A stretch of 64,000 nt of DNA, taken from NCBI GenBank assembly GCA_035457725.1, contig DATIBC010000036.1:12992-76991 (forward strand), given 5' to 3'. Origin of the DNA: DATFES01 sp035457725 (GTDB taxonomy: Bacteria > Pseudomonadota > Alphaproteobacteria > CACIAM-22H2). Of the stretch, positions 44,527 to 53,909 are shown piece after piece; the stretch's first letter is position 1; every line of letters starts with the position of its first letter. The notes below the pieces were generated by a model that saw only the letters and a program-made list of their open reading frames with translations, was not told the origin of the DNA and did no database searches. Both the position numbers and the translations under genes were made by a program.

Positions 44527-45159
44527 TCAACTCGGAAAGGCGGCATTGAGCTCGGCGATTTGCGCCGACGTAAGAAATCGCGTCTCGCGCCCCTGCAGCA
44601 TCAAGAACAGTCTTGCCGTTTCCTCGAGCTCCTCGGCGTTGTAGACCGCGTCGTCCAGTGACTTTCCGGCGACTACCGGCCCGTGGTTGGCCAAGAGCAT
44701 GGCATGATTCTTTTTGGCGCATTCGCGCACCGCCTCGGCGAGCGCCATATCGCCCGGTCGGAAGTAGGGCAGCAACGGAAGCCTTCCGATACGCATGACG
44801 TAATATGCCGTGATCGGCGGCAGGACGTCGCCGACATCGACGTGACGAAGGCACGACACCGCAACGCAGTTCGTCGAGTGAAGGTGGACGATGCCTTGCG
44901 CGGCCGGCCGCTCCCGATAAACCGAGAGGTGCAGGAAAGCTTCCTTGGATGGCTTGTCGCCCGAGACCAAGCGGCCGTCCCACGACACTTTCGAGATGCC
45001 GGCGGGGTCGATGCGACCGAGGCACGAGTTGGTTGGGGTGATGAGAACGCCGTCGTCCAGCCTGGCGCTGATGTTACCGGAGCTGCCGTGGGCATAGCGA
45101 CGCTCGTACAGAGAGCGGCCATGCATCGCGATGGCGTCGCGTAGTCCGGCCTCGTTCAT
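44527..45159 (-). CDS. otnC: 3-oxo-tetronate 4-phosphate decarboxylase-like class II aldolase
   Basis: Class II aldolase/adducin fold, 210 residues. Phosphate-binding GSSGNIS, zinc ligands in HLHSTNC and the conserved NHGPVVAG are present. Next to a DUF1537 kinase, this is the OtnC type that decarboxylates 3-oxo-tetronate 4-phosphate to dihydroxyacetone phosphate in D-threonate, L-threonate and D-erythronate catabolism. The start overlaps the otnK stop by four bases. L-fuculose-phosphate aldolase is a homologous alternative. Confidence 0.85.
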   Translation of the reverse strand: MNEAGLRDAIAMHGRSLYERRYAHGSSGNISARLDDGVLITPTNSCLGRIDPAGISKVSWDGRLVSGDKPSKEAFLHLSVYRERPAAQGIVHLHSTNCVAVSCLRHVDVGDVLPPITAYYVMRIGRLPLLPYFRPGDMALAEAVRECAKKNHAMLLANHGPVVAGKSLDDAVYNAEELEETARLFLMLQGRETRFLTSAQIAELNAAFPS

Positions 45160-46418
45160 TGCAGCACCTCGAACGCATGACGGAAAAAATCGGCATCGCC
45201 GAAGTTACCCGACTTCAGCGCCAAGCAAATCCCGCGCTTATCGATGGTCTGCGACCAGCAGACCCCCGGTGCGATTTCGGGCCCGATTCGCAACGTCTTC
45301 GCGCCAAGCGCCGCCACCACGGCGCCTGCCGTTTCGCCGCCTGCCACTACGAGCCGGCCGACTCCTGCCGCGACGAGCCCACGGGCGACCGTGGCGAGCG
45401 TCCGTTCGACGATCTCGCCCGCCTCGGCGCGGCCGAGGCGTTCTTGGATATCCGCGACCCGATCGGGCGGCGCCGAGGCATAAACCAGTACCGGGCCGTT
45501 GGCGAGCTTGGGGAGCGCCCAGGCGAGCGCGGCGCCCGCCACGTCGTCGCCCGCGGCGATCGCCAACGGATCGATCACGAAGGACGGGTGGCGGGCTTGC
45601 ATTTCGGCCACTTGCCGCAACGTCATCGCCGAGCAGCTCCCGGCGATGACCGCGGCGTATCCGTGCGTTTCGGACAGAGGCTCGATGCCACGGCGATCCG
45701 GCGCCAATCGGCGAGCACGAAAATTCTCGGGCAGTCCCATCGCCACGCCGGACCCGCCGGTGACGAGCGCGAGGTCGCGACACGCCGTTCCGATCGCGCG
45801 CAAATTCCCGTCGGTAAGCGCGTCGACGATCGCATGCCGGACACCCTGGGCGCGCAAATCGGCGAAGCGCGCCGAAATCGGCTCGGCACCGGCGCTTACG
45901 ACATCGAAGGGCACGAGGCCGACTTTATGCGGAGTCTGCCGCCCGAGCACCGCGACAAGATTGGACTCGGTCATCGGCGTCAGCGGATGATGGCGCATGC
46001 TTGAGTTCGATAGTAGGTCGTCTCCAACGAACAGATGGCCAAGATAAATCGTCCGCCGATTGGCCGGGAAGGCGGGGCAGGCGATGGTGAAATCGCCGCC
46101 AAGCGCGTCGAGCAAAGCGTCTGCGACCGGGCCGATATTTCCATCGGGCGTCGAATCGAAAGTGGAGCAGTATTTGAAGAAATACTGCCGCGAGCCGGCG
46201 CATCGCAGCCATTCGAGCGCGGCGAGCGATTGCGCGACTGCCTCGCGCGGCGGAATGGTGCGCGATTTGAGCGAAATCACGATTGCGTCGCATTCGGGGG
46301 CGGGCTCGTCGATTCCAGGTATACCGACGACCTGGACGGTGCGCAGGCCCTCGCGTGCCAGCATCAGGGCAAGATCCGACGCTCCGGTCAGATCATCGGC
46401 TATGCATCCCAACAGCAT
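45156..46418 (-). CDS. otnK: 3-oxo-tetronate kinase-like four-carbon acid sugar kinase (DUF1537 fold)
   Basis: Sugar-acid kinase of 420 residues. The N-terminal SBD domain begins LLGCIADDLTGASDLALML; CSTFDSTPDGNIGPVADAL and CPAFPANRRTIYLGHLFVG are the substrate-binding blocks. The C-terminal nucleotide-binding domain has VAGSCSAMTLRQ and VVAGGETAGAVV. It phosphorylates a tetronate derivative in the Otn/Dtn pathways; related kinases act on apionate-derived 3-oxoacids. It is upstream of otnC on the same strand with overlapping codons. The isomerase and dehydrogenase of the threonate pathway are not in the window. Confidence 0.87.
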   Translation of the reverse strand: MLLGCIADDLTGASDLALMLAREGLRTVQVVGIPGIDEPAPECDAIVISLKSRTIPPREAVAQSLAALEWLRCAGSRQYFFKYCSTFDSTPDGNIGPVADALLDALGGDFTIACPAFPANRRTIYLGHLFVGDDLLSNSSMRHHPLTPMTESNLVAVLGRQTPHKVGLVPFDVVSAGAEPISARFADLRAQGVRHAIVDALTDGNLRAIGTACRDLALVTGGSGVAMGLPENFRARRLAPDRRGIEPLSETHGYAAVIAGSCSAMTLRQVAEMQARHPSFVIDPLAIAAGDDVAGAALAWALPKLANGPVLVYASAPPDRVADIQERLGRAEAGEIVERTLATVARGLVAAGVGRLVVAGGETAGAVVAALGAKTLRIGPEIAPGVCWSQTIDKRGICLALKSGNFGDADFFRHAFEVLQ

Positions 46419-46537
46419 CGCAGTCCCCCGCGATTCACGTCACCGCGAGATAACCACGACTCTGGCTCCGACTTCCAGGCCCGGCGCCAAACCGTCCAGT
46501 GCACGATGCTCCGGTGGCTGCGCCGAGGCCATGTCTA

Positions 46538-48250
46538 CTAGCGTCCGTTGGAGGTCGCGGACGCTACCCCGGCTTGCTCATCGAGATGTCTCGCCGCTTC
46601 GCGCGGCGCACCGATGGCGTCCAATGCGTGACGGGCGAGGGTCAGGCTCGATTCGAGGGTTTCGGGGATCACGTCGGCTGCTCCCAGCTCCCGAAGCTCG
46701 GGCACATGCGCCGCGTCGCGTGCGCGAGCGAAGAGCTTAAGATCCGGCCATGCCTTTCGCGCCGCAGTGACGCTTCGCCTCGCCGATTCGGGGTCATCGA
46801 GCGTGATGATCAGCGCCGCGGCGCGCTCCGCGCCGAGGTTATGCAGGACGTCGCCTCGCGTGGCGTCGCCGAAATAGACGGAATGCCCCTTGGCGCGTGC
46901 CGAGCGAACATGGTGCGGGTCAAGATCGACGGCAATGAAGGGAACCTGCTGCGCCGCGAGCAGCTCGGCGACGGTTCGGCCGACACGGCCGAACCCGGCG
47001 ATGATGACGTGGCCGCCAATTTCGGCGATCTCCTCGGCAGTCGGCGCGAGGTCGGCGCCGGCGCGTCGGCGCTCCATCGCGCCGCCCAGACGGCCGCCAA
47101 GAAAGGCAAGCAGCGGGGTGAGCAGAATCGACAACCCGGTGACGACCGCGACGAACTGGCCGATCTCGCGTTCGATCGCGCCGCTAATGACGCCGGCGCC
47201 GACGATGACGAAGACGAATTCGCCGCCTTCGCCGAGCAGAAAACCGACGCGGACCGCGACGTCGCCCGGCAATCCGAAGGCGCGCGCCAGACCGCTGGCG
47301 ATCATCGCCTTGACCGTCACCAGCGCCAGCGTAGCGAGAAGGATCAACTCGAATTGCGCGGCGACGAGCTGGAGATCGATGATCATGCCGACGGAGATGA
47401 AGAAAAGCCCGAGCAGGAGCCCTTTGAACGGCCGTATGTCGGCCTCGACCTGATGGCGATACTCGGTTTCGGCAACCAGCAATCCGGCGAGAAATGCGCC
47501 CAACGCCATCGACAGGCCGGCCATGTGCGTAAGCCAGGCGGTGCCCAGTACGACGAGCAGGGTCAACGCGACGAACAGCTCGCTGCTGCGGGTCGCCGCG
47601 ACCCAGCGGAATGGCCATCTGCAAAGGTAACGGCCGGCGGCCAGGATGAGCATGATCGCCGCCGCCGCCTTGACCAAAGCGAGCGCGATGTTGACCAACA
47701 AGGATCCGCCCGGCTCGCCGATCAACGAGACGAACATCAGGAGCGGGACGACGGCGATATCCTGCGCCAGCAACACTGAGAAAGTCGCCCGACCCGCGCG
47801 CGAGGCGATCTCGCCGCGCTCGACAAGGATCTGCACCACCACGGCCGTCGACGACAACGCAAGCGCGAGGCCGATGGTGATCGCGCTGGGCCCCGCGAGC
47901 CCGAGCACGCGGGCGACGATCGCGATCGCCGCGCCGGTGACCAGGATCTGCGCGCCGCCGAGACCGAGTACGAAACGGCGCATCGTCTTCAAGCGCTCGA
48001 GAGACAGTTCGAGACCGATCATGAAGAGCAGAAACACCACGCCGAGCTCGGCCAGCAGGCGGATGTCTTCTTCCACTCGCAGCAGCCCGAATCCGTGCGG
48101 CCCGATGCCGATCCCTGCGACGAAGTATCCCAGAACCGGGCTGGCGCGCAGGCGCGTGACCGCGATGACCACGACGATCGCCGCGGCCAGCAGCACGAAG
48201 ACGTCACGCAGGTCGAGAACCGGGGCGGCTTGAGCGCCCAAAGTATCCAT
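46538..48250 (-). CDS. Monovalent cation:proton antiporter, CPA2 family (KefB/KefC-like)
   Basis: Membrane antiporter, 570 residues, with a 12-13 helix Na/H exchanger domain followed by a TrkA-N (RCK) domain. GYFVAGIGIGPHGFGLL, FLLFMIGLELSLERL and LALSSTAVVVQIL are the standard blocks; LLAQDIAVVPLLMF contains the QD pair near the ion site. The nucleotide-binding fold begins GHVIIAGFGRVGRTVAELL. It probably exports K+ in exchange for protons during stress, but some members transport Na+. A 71-residue protein is encoded 18 bases upstream. Confidence 0.91.
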   Translation of the reverse strand: MDTLGAQAAPVLDLRDVFVLLAAAIVVVIAVTRLRASPVLGYFVAGIGIGPHGFGLLRVEEDIRLLAELGVVFLLFMIGLELSLERLKTMRRFVLGLGGAQILVTGAAIAIVARVLGLAGPSAITIGLALALSSTAVVVQILVERGEIASRAGRATFSVLLAQDIAVVPLLMFVSLIGEPGGSLLVNIALALVKAAAAIMLILAAGRYLCRWPFRWVAATRSSELFVALTLLVVLGTAWLTHMAGLSMALGAFLAGLLVAETEYRHQVEADIRPFKGLLLGLFFISVGMIIDLQLVAAQFELILLATLALVTVKAMIASGLARAFGLPGDVAVRVGFLLGEGGEFVFVIVGAGVISGAIEREIGQFVAVVTGLSILLTPLLAFLGGRLGGAMERRRAGADLAPTAEEIAEIGGHVIIAGFGRVGRTVAELLAAQQVPFIAVDLDPHHVRSARAKGHSVYFGDATRGDVLHNLGAERAAALIITLDDPESARRSVTAARKAWPDLKLFARARDAAHVPELRELGAADVIPETLESSLTLARHALDAIGAPREAARHLDEQAGVASATSNGR

Positions 48251-48268
48251 GGCCGCCGCCGCCGCCGC

Positions 48269-48484
48269 TCAGGTTGGTTCGCGCGGCGGCGGCGATTCGG
48301 CCTCGAACTCCGCCGCCAGCTTCTCCTCCAGGCGAACCAGGTCTTCCGGCAGCGGCATGCCGAGCGCCCGCATCTGGCTCAAGACCTGCGCCAACCGCAA
48401 ATAAATTTCATGGCTGTCGCCTTGCTCGCCCTCCATTTGGTCGAGCAGCAGCGACAACGCGGCCTCGATTTCCTGTCGATCCAT
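48269..48484 (-). CDS. Small acidic helical protein, unknown function
   Basis: A 71-residue protein with GGGAG about seven bases before the ATG at 48484. It starts MDRQEIEAALSLLLDQMEG and has a regular heptad-like leucine pattern across two helices, an internal MRALGMPLPEDLVRLEEKL and a short proline-rich acidic tail. The composition is strongly acidic. It is upstream of, and 18 bases from, the Kef-type antiporter, in the same direction, which suggests co-translation. It could be a small accessory protein, by analogy with the larger KefF/KefG partners, but there is no sequence similarity that I can see. Confidence 0.6.
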   Translation of the reverse strand: MDRQEIEAALSLLLDQMEGEQGDSHEIYLRLAQVLSQMRALGMPLPEDLVRLEEKLAAEFEAESPPPREPT

Positions 48485-48566
48485 CGACCGCTCCCCGTTT
48501 CGTTGCGCTTTCGCGGCGGCTTGGCAGGGCCGGCTTCGAATGGTAACACGGATCGCGAGCGCCTCG

Positions 48567-49295
48567 ATGATCGTACTGTTCACCGATTTCGGTTTTGGCG
48601 GGCCGTATACCGGCCAGGTCAAGGCCGTGCTTAATCGTTCGGCGCCGGGAGTCCCGGTGTTCGAACTGTTCTCGGACGCCCCGGTCCAAAACCCCAGGGC
48701 CGCGGCGTATCTGCTGGCGGCGCACGCGGCGTGGTTTCCGGCCGGCACCGTCTTCCTGTCGGTGGTCGACCCGGGGGTCGGCGGCCCGCGCGCCGCCATC
48801 GCGCTCGCCGCCGACGGGCGCTGGTTCGTCGGCCCCGACAACGGGCTGTTTGAGCTGGTCGCGCGCCGCGCCGGGCAGACGCTTGCCTGCGACATCGTCT
48901 GGCGGCCTTCTGTCCTCTCGGCGAGCTTTCACGGCCGCGACCTTTTCGCGCCGGTCGCCGGTTGGCTCGCCGCCGGTTCGCTGCAGTCCGACGCGCTGTC
49001 GGCGAGCGGACTGACTCGCTATCTGGATTGGCCCGACGATCTATACGAGATCATCTACGTCGATCACTACGGCAACGCGATCACCGGCATTCGCAGCGGC
49101 AAGCTCGCCGCCGACGCTGTACTTGCCGTCGGTGGCCGCACCGCTCAGCGTGCCCGGGCTTTCTCGGATGTCCGCGCCGGAGAGGCGTTTTGGTACGACA
49201 ATGCCAATGCCCTGGTCGAAATCGCCATCAACCAGGGTAATGCCGCCCGCGACCTCAATCTTGAAATCGGGACGCCCGTCGCTCTGCGACGCTGA
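48567..49295 (+). CDS. SAM hydrolase/adenosyltransferase, DUF62 family
   Basis: Enzyme of the S-adenosylmethionine hydroxide adenosyltransferase family, related to the bacterial fluorinase, 242 residues from the ATG at 48567; an ATG at 48540 would add nine residues. The family Asp-Arg-His set is visible: Asp in VVDPGVGGPR, Arg in the same block, and His in ASFHGRDLFAPVA. VDHYGNAITGI is also typical. Its expected reaction converts SAM and water to adenosine and methionine. It is convergent with msrA and divergent from the antiporter operon. Confidence 0.88.
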   Translation: MIVLFTDFGFGGPYTGQVKAVLNRSAPGVPVFELFSDAPVQNPRAAAYLLAAHAAWFPAGTVFLSVVDPGVGGPRAAIALAADGRWFVGPDNGLFELVARRAGQTLACDIVWRPSVLSASFHGRDLFAPVAGWLAAGSLQSDALSASGLTRYLDWPDDLYEIIYVDHYGNAITGIRSGKLAADAVLAVGGRTAQRARAFSDVRAGEAFWYDNANALVEIAINQGNAARDLNLEIGTPVALRR

Positions 49296-49304
49296 GCGTG
49301 TCCC

Positions 49305-49964
49305 TCATGCGCGGGCGCGCGTGAGGCCGATCGGACATACGACGCCCGTGCCGCCGAGTCCGCAATAGCCGAAAGGATTCTTCGCCAAATACTGCTGGTG
49401 ATAGTCCTCGGCGAAATAGAACTCCGGGGTGTCGACGATTTCCGTGGTAATCTTGCCGTAGCGCGCGTCGGCGAGCACTGCCTGATAGGCGTCGCGCGAA
49501 GCCTCGGCCTCACGTCGCTGCTCCGCGGAATGGACATAGATCCCGGATCGATACTGCGTGCCGACGTCGTTGCCCTGGCGCATGCCCTGTGTCGGATCGT
49601 GGCTTTCCCAGAAAATCTTCAGAAGCGCCCCATAGTTAATTTTCCTCGGGTCGAAGACGACGCGCACCACCTCGTTGTGGCCAGTGCGGCCCCTACAGAC
49701 CTCTTCGTAGGTCGGGTTCGGTGTGAGACCGCCCGCATAGCCCACCGCGGTAACGTACACGCCATCGGCCTCCCAGAACTTACGCTCGGCGCCCCAAAAG
49801 CAGCCAAGACCGAAGGTGGCGATGTCCATGCCCTCGGGATAGGGCGGCTCCAGCCGATTGCCGTTTACGAAGTGCTTCTCGGGAACCCGCATCTTCTCGG
49901 CGCGGCCGGGAAGCGCCGTCTCGATGGTCGGCATGGTGAGTTTGTTTCGCGACAGGGGCCACAT
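49305..49964 (-). CDS. msrA: Peptide methionine-S-sulfoxide reductase MsrA
   Basis: Repairs oxidised methionine in proteins. 219 residues from the ATG at 49964. Catalytic motif GCFWGAE with the nucleophile Cys, [26 protein letters not shown] and [21 protein letters not shown] are all standard. The C terminus has the resolving cysteines in [13 protein letters not shown]. It is not exported as far as the N terminus shows. The fold is complete and ordinary. Confidence 0.95.
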   Translation of the reverse strand: MWPLSRNKLTMPTIETALPGRAEKMRVPEKHFVNGNRLEPPYPEGMDIATFGLGCFWGAERKFWEADGVYVTAVGYAGGLTPNPTYEEVCRGRTGHNEVVRVVFDPRKINYGALLKIFWESHDPTQGMRQGNDVGTQYRSGIYVHSAEQRREAEASRDAYQAVLADARYGKITTEIVDTPEFYFAEDYHQQYLAKNPFGYCGLGGTGVVCPIGLTRARA

Positions 49965-50085
49965 GGCGGGATCTCCAGATGACGGCTCTTGAGCCGACGA
50001 CAGTCGGCGACGACACTGATTTAGGAACGAGGCGCCGTCAATCGAAGTCAAATTCGCTTGATCGCCGTATCTTGCTGGGGAGGCG

Positions 50086-50961
50086 ATGAAATTGGCCAGC
50101 TCAAATTGGGTCCCCGGCGACATCGATGTTCGGCCGCTGTCTTCGGCGATGGGCGCCGAGGTCCGCGGCGTAGACCTTGCCCGCCCGTTGACCGGGGCCG
50201 TCTGGAACGGCATTCGCGACGCGTTCCGCTCCTACCTGCTGCTCAGCTTCCCGGACCAGTCGCTGAACGAGACGCAACAGATCGCCTTCAGCCGGCGCTT
50301 TGGGCAGTTGCAGGTCCATGTCCTCGACCAATACCGGCATCCCGAGTTCCCAGAGATCTACCTCCTCTCGAACGTCGACCGGCGGAGTGGCGCGACGATC
50401 GGGCACCATCCTGACAAGGGCACGCTGGTCTGGCACTCGGATCTGTCGTTTCAGCGCTGCCCCGCGCTCGCGACGATGCTGTATGGCCTCGAGGTGCCGC
50501 GCACGGGCGGCGACACGCTGTTCGCCGACATGTACGCCGCCTACGACGCCCTGGCGGAGACGATGCGCAAGCACCTCGCCGGCCTGCGGGCGACGCACGA
50601 TCTCGACTTCTCGCGACAACGGGCCGGAGAGCGGCCAATGACCGACCGACAGCGCCGCGCGGCGCCGCCGGTCGACCATCCGATGGTGCGGACCCACCCT
50701 GAAACCGGACGTCGGTCGCTCTACATAAGCCATCATGTTTCGCGCATCGACGGCATGTCCGACGAAGAAAGCCAGCGTCTACTTGCCGAGCTCATGGCAC
50801 ATGCCACCAGTGACCGTTTCGTTTACCGGCATCAATGGCGCAAGCACGACCTCGTTGTATGGGACAACCGCTGCACCATGCATCGGGCGACGGAGTACGA
50901 CCCGACCGCCGAGCGGCGAATCATGCATCGCACCGTAGTCCTGGGCGATATCCCCGTCTAA
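50086..50961 (+). CDS. TauD/TfdA-family Fe(II)/2-oxoglutarate dioxygenase
   Basis: Second dioxygenase of this family, 291 residues. Iron ligands: His-x-Asp in [10 protein letters not shown] and the distal His in [12 protein letters not shown]; the 2-oxoglutarate Arg follows in [23 protein letters not shown] and [27 protein letters not shown], with the latter given as two neighbouring blocks, are typical of TauD-like enzymes. Its 3' end overlaps by four bases with the convergent Gfo/Idh gene, so it is probably independent of the uronate operon. The substrate is unknown; taurine or 2,4-D-like compounds are possibilities of the family. Confidence 0.86.
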   Translation: MKLASSNWVPGDIDVRPLSSAMGAEVRGVDLARPLTGAVWNGIRDAFRSYLLLSFPDQSLNETQQIAFSRRFGQLQVHVLDQYRHPEFPEIYLLSNVDRRSGATIGHHPDKGTLVWHSDLSFQRCPALATMLYGLEVPRTGGDTLFADMYAAYDALAETMRKHLAGLRATHDLDFSRQRAGERPMTDRQRRAAPPVDHPMVRTHPETGRRSLYISHHVSRIDGMSDEESQRLLAELMAHATSDRFVYRHQWRKHDLVVWDNRCTMHRATEYDPTAERRIMHRTVVLGDIPV

Positions 50962-52004
50962 TCCCCGCGTGATCGGCCGCCTAAGACGGGGACCGGATGC
51001 CCGGTCCGCGATGTTTCCAAGAGGGCGTCGATGAGCTCGTGCACCTTAAGCGCCTCTGCGCCGCTGACCGCGGGCTCGCGGTCGTCGGCGATGGCATCGA
51101 GAAAGTCGTCGATCAGAGCGCGATGATAGTCATGCGGAAACGCCATCGGATCGGCGCCCGTACCGCCACCGGTGCCGTCGGGTTCGCGGCGCACCACGCG
51201 TCCATCGTGGAAGCGTACCTCGAGGGCGGTCCCGGCGATGACCGCGGTGGCGGTTTTGCAAACGAGCTCGATGCGCTCGGGAAAGCCGGGATACGCCGCG
51301 GTGGTCGCGTCGATCACGCCGATCGCTCCATTCGCGAACCGCGCCGCTGCCGCGACCATGTCTTCGGTTTCCATGCGGTGGATCGGCGTCGTGACGGCAT
51401 ATCCGGTGACCTCGACGACGGGGCCGGCCAGACTCAACATCAAATCCAGTGTGTGGATGCCTTGGGTCAGCAAGACGCCGCCACCGTCGCGCGTCCGTGT
51501 GCCGCGCCCTGGCTGATCGTAGTAACTTTGCGGACGCCAGAGCCGGATCGACGTCGCGACGCCAACGATATCGCCGAGCTCGCCCGCCGCGAGCATGCGC
51601 CGTAGTTCAAGGCCGCCAGGCCGAAAGCGGTGCTGCAACATGACCGCAAGGCGTACGCGCGCCGCCTGGCACGTCTCGACCAGCTCGCGGCTGCGCACGG
51701 TGCTCGTCTCGATCGGCTTTTCGAGCAGTATATGCTTGCCGGCGCGAGCGGCGCGCCGCACCAGATCGAGATGTGTATTGGGAGGCGTCAGGATGAAGAC
51801 TGCAGCGATGCCGCGATCGTCGAGAATCGTCTCGATCCTGTCGCAGAGGGGGAACGGAAACTGCGCGTTGAAGCTGCGGCGGCGCGCCGCGCTTGGCGAA
51901 TAGGCGCACGCGACCTCGACGCGCTCACCGAGGTCGAGCAGGCTCCTGGCGTGCGGCGTCACCGCCATGCCGAGCCCGATCAACGCGACACGAGTGCGAG
52001 CCAT
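50958..52004 (-). CDS. Gfo/Idh/MocA family oxidoreductase
   Basis: Dehydrogenase of 348 residues with the Rossmann motif VALIGLGMAVTPHARS and the classical Glu-Lys-Pro motif ILLEKPIET. The second domain carries GVLLTQGIHTLDLMLSLAG with the family's histidine. It is the last gene of the minus-strand run udh-kdgD-dehydrogenase-amidohydrolase, 24 bases after the amidohydrolase. A role in uronate or lactone interconversion is an inference from the operon. Confidence 0.88.
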   Translation of the reverse strand: MARTRVALIGLGMAVTPHARSLLDLGERVEVACAYSPSAARRRSFNAQFPFPLCDRIETILDDRGIAAVFILTPPNTHLDLVRRAARAGKHILLEKPIETSTVRSRELVETCQAARVRLAVMLQHRFRPGGLELRRMLAAGELGDIVGVATSIRLWRPQSYYDQPGRGTRTRDGGGVLLTQGIHTLDLMLSLAGPVVEVTGYAVTTPIHRMETEDMVAAAARFANGAIGVIDATTAAYPGFPERIELVCKTATAVIAGTALEVRFHDGRVVRREPDGTGGGTGADPMAFPHDYHRALIDDFLDAIADDREPAVSGAEALKVHELIDALLETSRTGHPVPVLGGRSRGD

Positions 52005-52028
52005 CGCCGGTGTACCGCCGCGGGCCGC

Positions 52029-52865
52029 TCAAAACCCATAGAGGCGCGCGGGATTGTCGACAAGGATTCGCCTGCGCGTCGCTTCGTCGGGCGCCCAGTC
52101 GAGCAGCAGGTCGAGCAAATCGGCGTCGTCGGGCATCGCCTCGCGCTTGGCGGAGGGATGCGGCCAGTTGCTTGCCCACACCATGCGCTCGGGCGCCGCA
52201 CGAACCAACGCGCGCGCAAGCACACTCACGTCATCATAGCGCGGCGGCCCCGATTTCGACGTCTCATAAGGCGCCGACAGTTTGACCCAGCAGCGGCCGG
52301 TATCGATGAGGTTGAGAAGGCACTTGAACGCGGCATGATCGGGTGCAACGGGTTCGAGAAACTTGCCGTTGTGGTCGATGACGAAATTACCGGGCAGGCG
52401 CCGGAGCTGAGCCTCGAACGTCGGTAAGTCGCGACCATCGAACTGAAGCTGGACGTGCCAGCCGAAGGGATGCACACGAGCGGCCATCTCGTCGAGCCAC
52501 TCCCACCGCATCGGCCCGCCGGGGAGCATCATGAACCGGCTGCCGCGTACGCCGGATTGCGTGAGCTGTCGGAGTTCGGTATCGCTTACTCCAGGCTTGA
52601 CCACCGCGATGCCGCGCGCCGCGCCACCGAATGCGGCCATCGCATCGAGAGTGCAGCGGTTGTCGTCGCCATACGCGTTCGGCTGGACGATGACCACTCG
52701 CTCGAGCCCAAGCCGTTCCTGCATCCGTCGATACGCGGGCGCAAGCGCGTCGGGCGGCGGCGGTGGCGCGCCCGGCGCGGCCGGAAACCGGGCATCGTAG
52801 ATGTGGATGTGCGTGTCACAGGCCGCATGCGGAGTTTGCAACAGTGGCTTGGCGTTCGAAGACAT
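52029..52865 (-). CDS. COG3618 amidohydrolase, probable galactarolactone isomerase-like enzyme
   Basis: TIM-barrel hydrolase, 278 residues, amidohydrolase superfamily COG3618. Seen: CDTHIHIYD (the beta-1 His-x-His), VVIVQPNAYG, FVIDHNGKFLEPVAP and the terminal MVWASNWPHPS with the final conserved position. In Agrobacterium a COG3618 enzyme (GLI) interconverts galactaro-lactones just after uronate dehydrogenase. The gene order with udh and kdgD makes that role, or a lactonase role, likely here. Simple lactonases such as LigI are the alternative. Confidence 0.78.
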   Translation of the reverse strand: MSSNAKPLLQTPHAACDTHIHIYDARFPAAPGAPPPPPDALAPAYRRMQERLGLERVVIVQPNAYGDDNRCTLDAMAAFGGAARGIAVVKPGVSDTELRQLTQSGVRGSRFMMLPGGPMRWEWLDEMAARVHPFGWHVQLQFDGRDLPTFEAQLRRLPGNFVIDHNGKFLEPVAPDHAAFKCLLNLIDTGRCWVKLSAPYETSKSGPPRYDDVSVLARALVRAAPERMVWASNWPHPSAKREAMPDDADLLDLLLDWAPDEATRRRILVDNPARLYGF

Positions 52866-52895
52866 TTTCTTGTAAATCCCCGGTTCGTTCTCGGC

Positions 52896-53900
52896 CTAAC
52901 GATTGGCGAAGCGCGACAGCCGGTGCGCGTGCTCGGGGTTCACCGATCCTTTCGGCGCACGACCGGCGATGATCTCGGCGGCTTGGGCAACCGTCTCCAT
53001 CGCCTGATGCTCGATCGACGACGGCGTAAGGCCACCGAGGTGCGGCGTGGCCACCACGTCGTGCCGCACGGCGAGAAGCGGCGACGGCATCTGGTCTTGC
53101 GCCCGCCCGACATCCATCGCCGCACCGGCGATCAAGCCGGCATCGAGCGCGATCGACAGCGCCGCTTCGTCCACCAAATCTCCGCGAGACAGGTTGATGA
53201 AGTATGCCGTGCGCTTCATCCGCGCGAGCGCCTTGGCGTCGATCAGGTTCTCGGTCTCCTCGGTCGCCACGGCGAGGCAAACGACGAAATCAGCTTCGGT
53301 CAAAAGATCGCCCAGCGGCAGCTGGCGAACGCCGTCACGAGCGATCTTGACGTAAGGGTCGCTTGCCACGACGCGCATGCCAAGCGCCACCCCGAGACCG
53401 GCGAGATGACGTCCGATGGCGCCGTAGCCGATGATGCCGAGCGTGCTGCCGTCGAGCTGCCGGCCCATCTGCGCTTGCGGTTGTCGGCCAGCGCGAAATT
53501 CGCATGCCGAACGCGAGACATTGCGCCCGAGGTCGATCATGAATCCGATCGCCAGCTCGGCGACCGCGGCGACGAAGCCTGGGCTGGCCCTTGTGACGAG
53601 CACGCCCGCCGCGTTCGCGGCGGCGACGTCGATCGTCCTTATGTCGACCGCGCAGCGCATGAACGCGACGAGATCGGGAAGGGCATCGAACGCCGCCGCT
53701 TCGCCCGGAGTCTGGCGATCCGAAACGATGATTTGGCAGCCGTCGGCCTCGCTGATGAGTTCGGGCGTGCTAAGCGGATGGTCGAGCGAGTTGAACTTTA
53801 GTTCGCCCAACGCACGCAATCCCTCGACAGCCTTGTCGCCGTAGTAGTTCTGCAGCGTGTCGGGCGCGTGTGGGAGAAATATACGAATCGTCTCGGCCAT
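52896..53900 (-). CDS. D-2-hydroxyacid dehydrogenase family protein
   Basis: NAD-dependent dehydrogenase, 334 residues from the ATG at 53900. The dinucleotide motif GIIGYGAIGRHLAGLG lies in the second half. The catalytic Arg is in NLSRGDLVDEAAL and the His in ATPHLGGLTPSS; a Glu between them, as expected, is less certain. The N-terminal region is more variable. Nine bases separate it from the kdgD stop. Reduction of a 2-oxo acid, or oxidation of a hydroxy acid in the uronate pathway, is the likely role. Confidence 0.88.
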   Translation of the reverse strand: MAETIRIFLPHAPDTLQNYYGDKAVEGLRALGELKFNSLDHPLSTPELISEADGCQIIVSDRQTPGEAAAFDALPDLVAFMRCAVDIRTIDVAAANAAGVLVTRASPGFVAAVAELAIGFMIDLGRNVSRSACEFRAGRQPQAQMGRQLDGSTLGIIGYGAIGRHLAGLGVALGMRVVASDPYVKIARDGVRQLPLGDLLTEADFVVCLAVATEETENLIDAKALARMKRTAYFINLSRGDLVDEAALSIALDAGLIAGAAMDVGRAQDQMPSPLLAVRHDVVATPHLGGLTPSSIEHQAMETVAQAAEIIAGRAPKGSVNPEHAHRLSRFANR

Positions 53901-53909
53901 GTACCGCAC

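Noticed and set aside
46499..47779. 426-residue plus-strand frame opposite the Kef-type antiporter
   Set aside because: Charge-rich shadow of a membrane protein gene with no recognisable domain.
52455..53801. 448-residue plus-strand frame opposite the hydroxyacid dehydrogenase and amidohydrolase genes
   Set aside because: Arg/His/Asp-rich shadow; both minus-strand genes have catalytic motifs.
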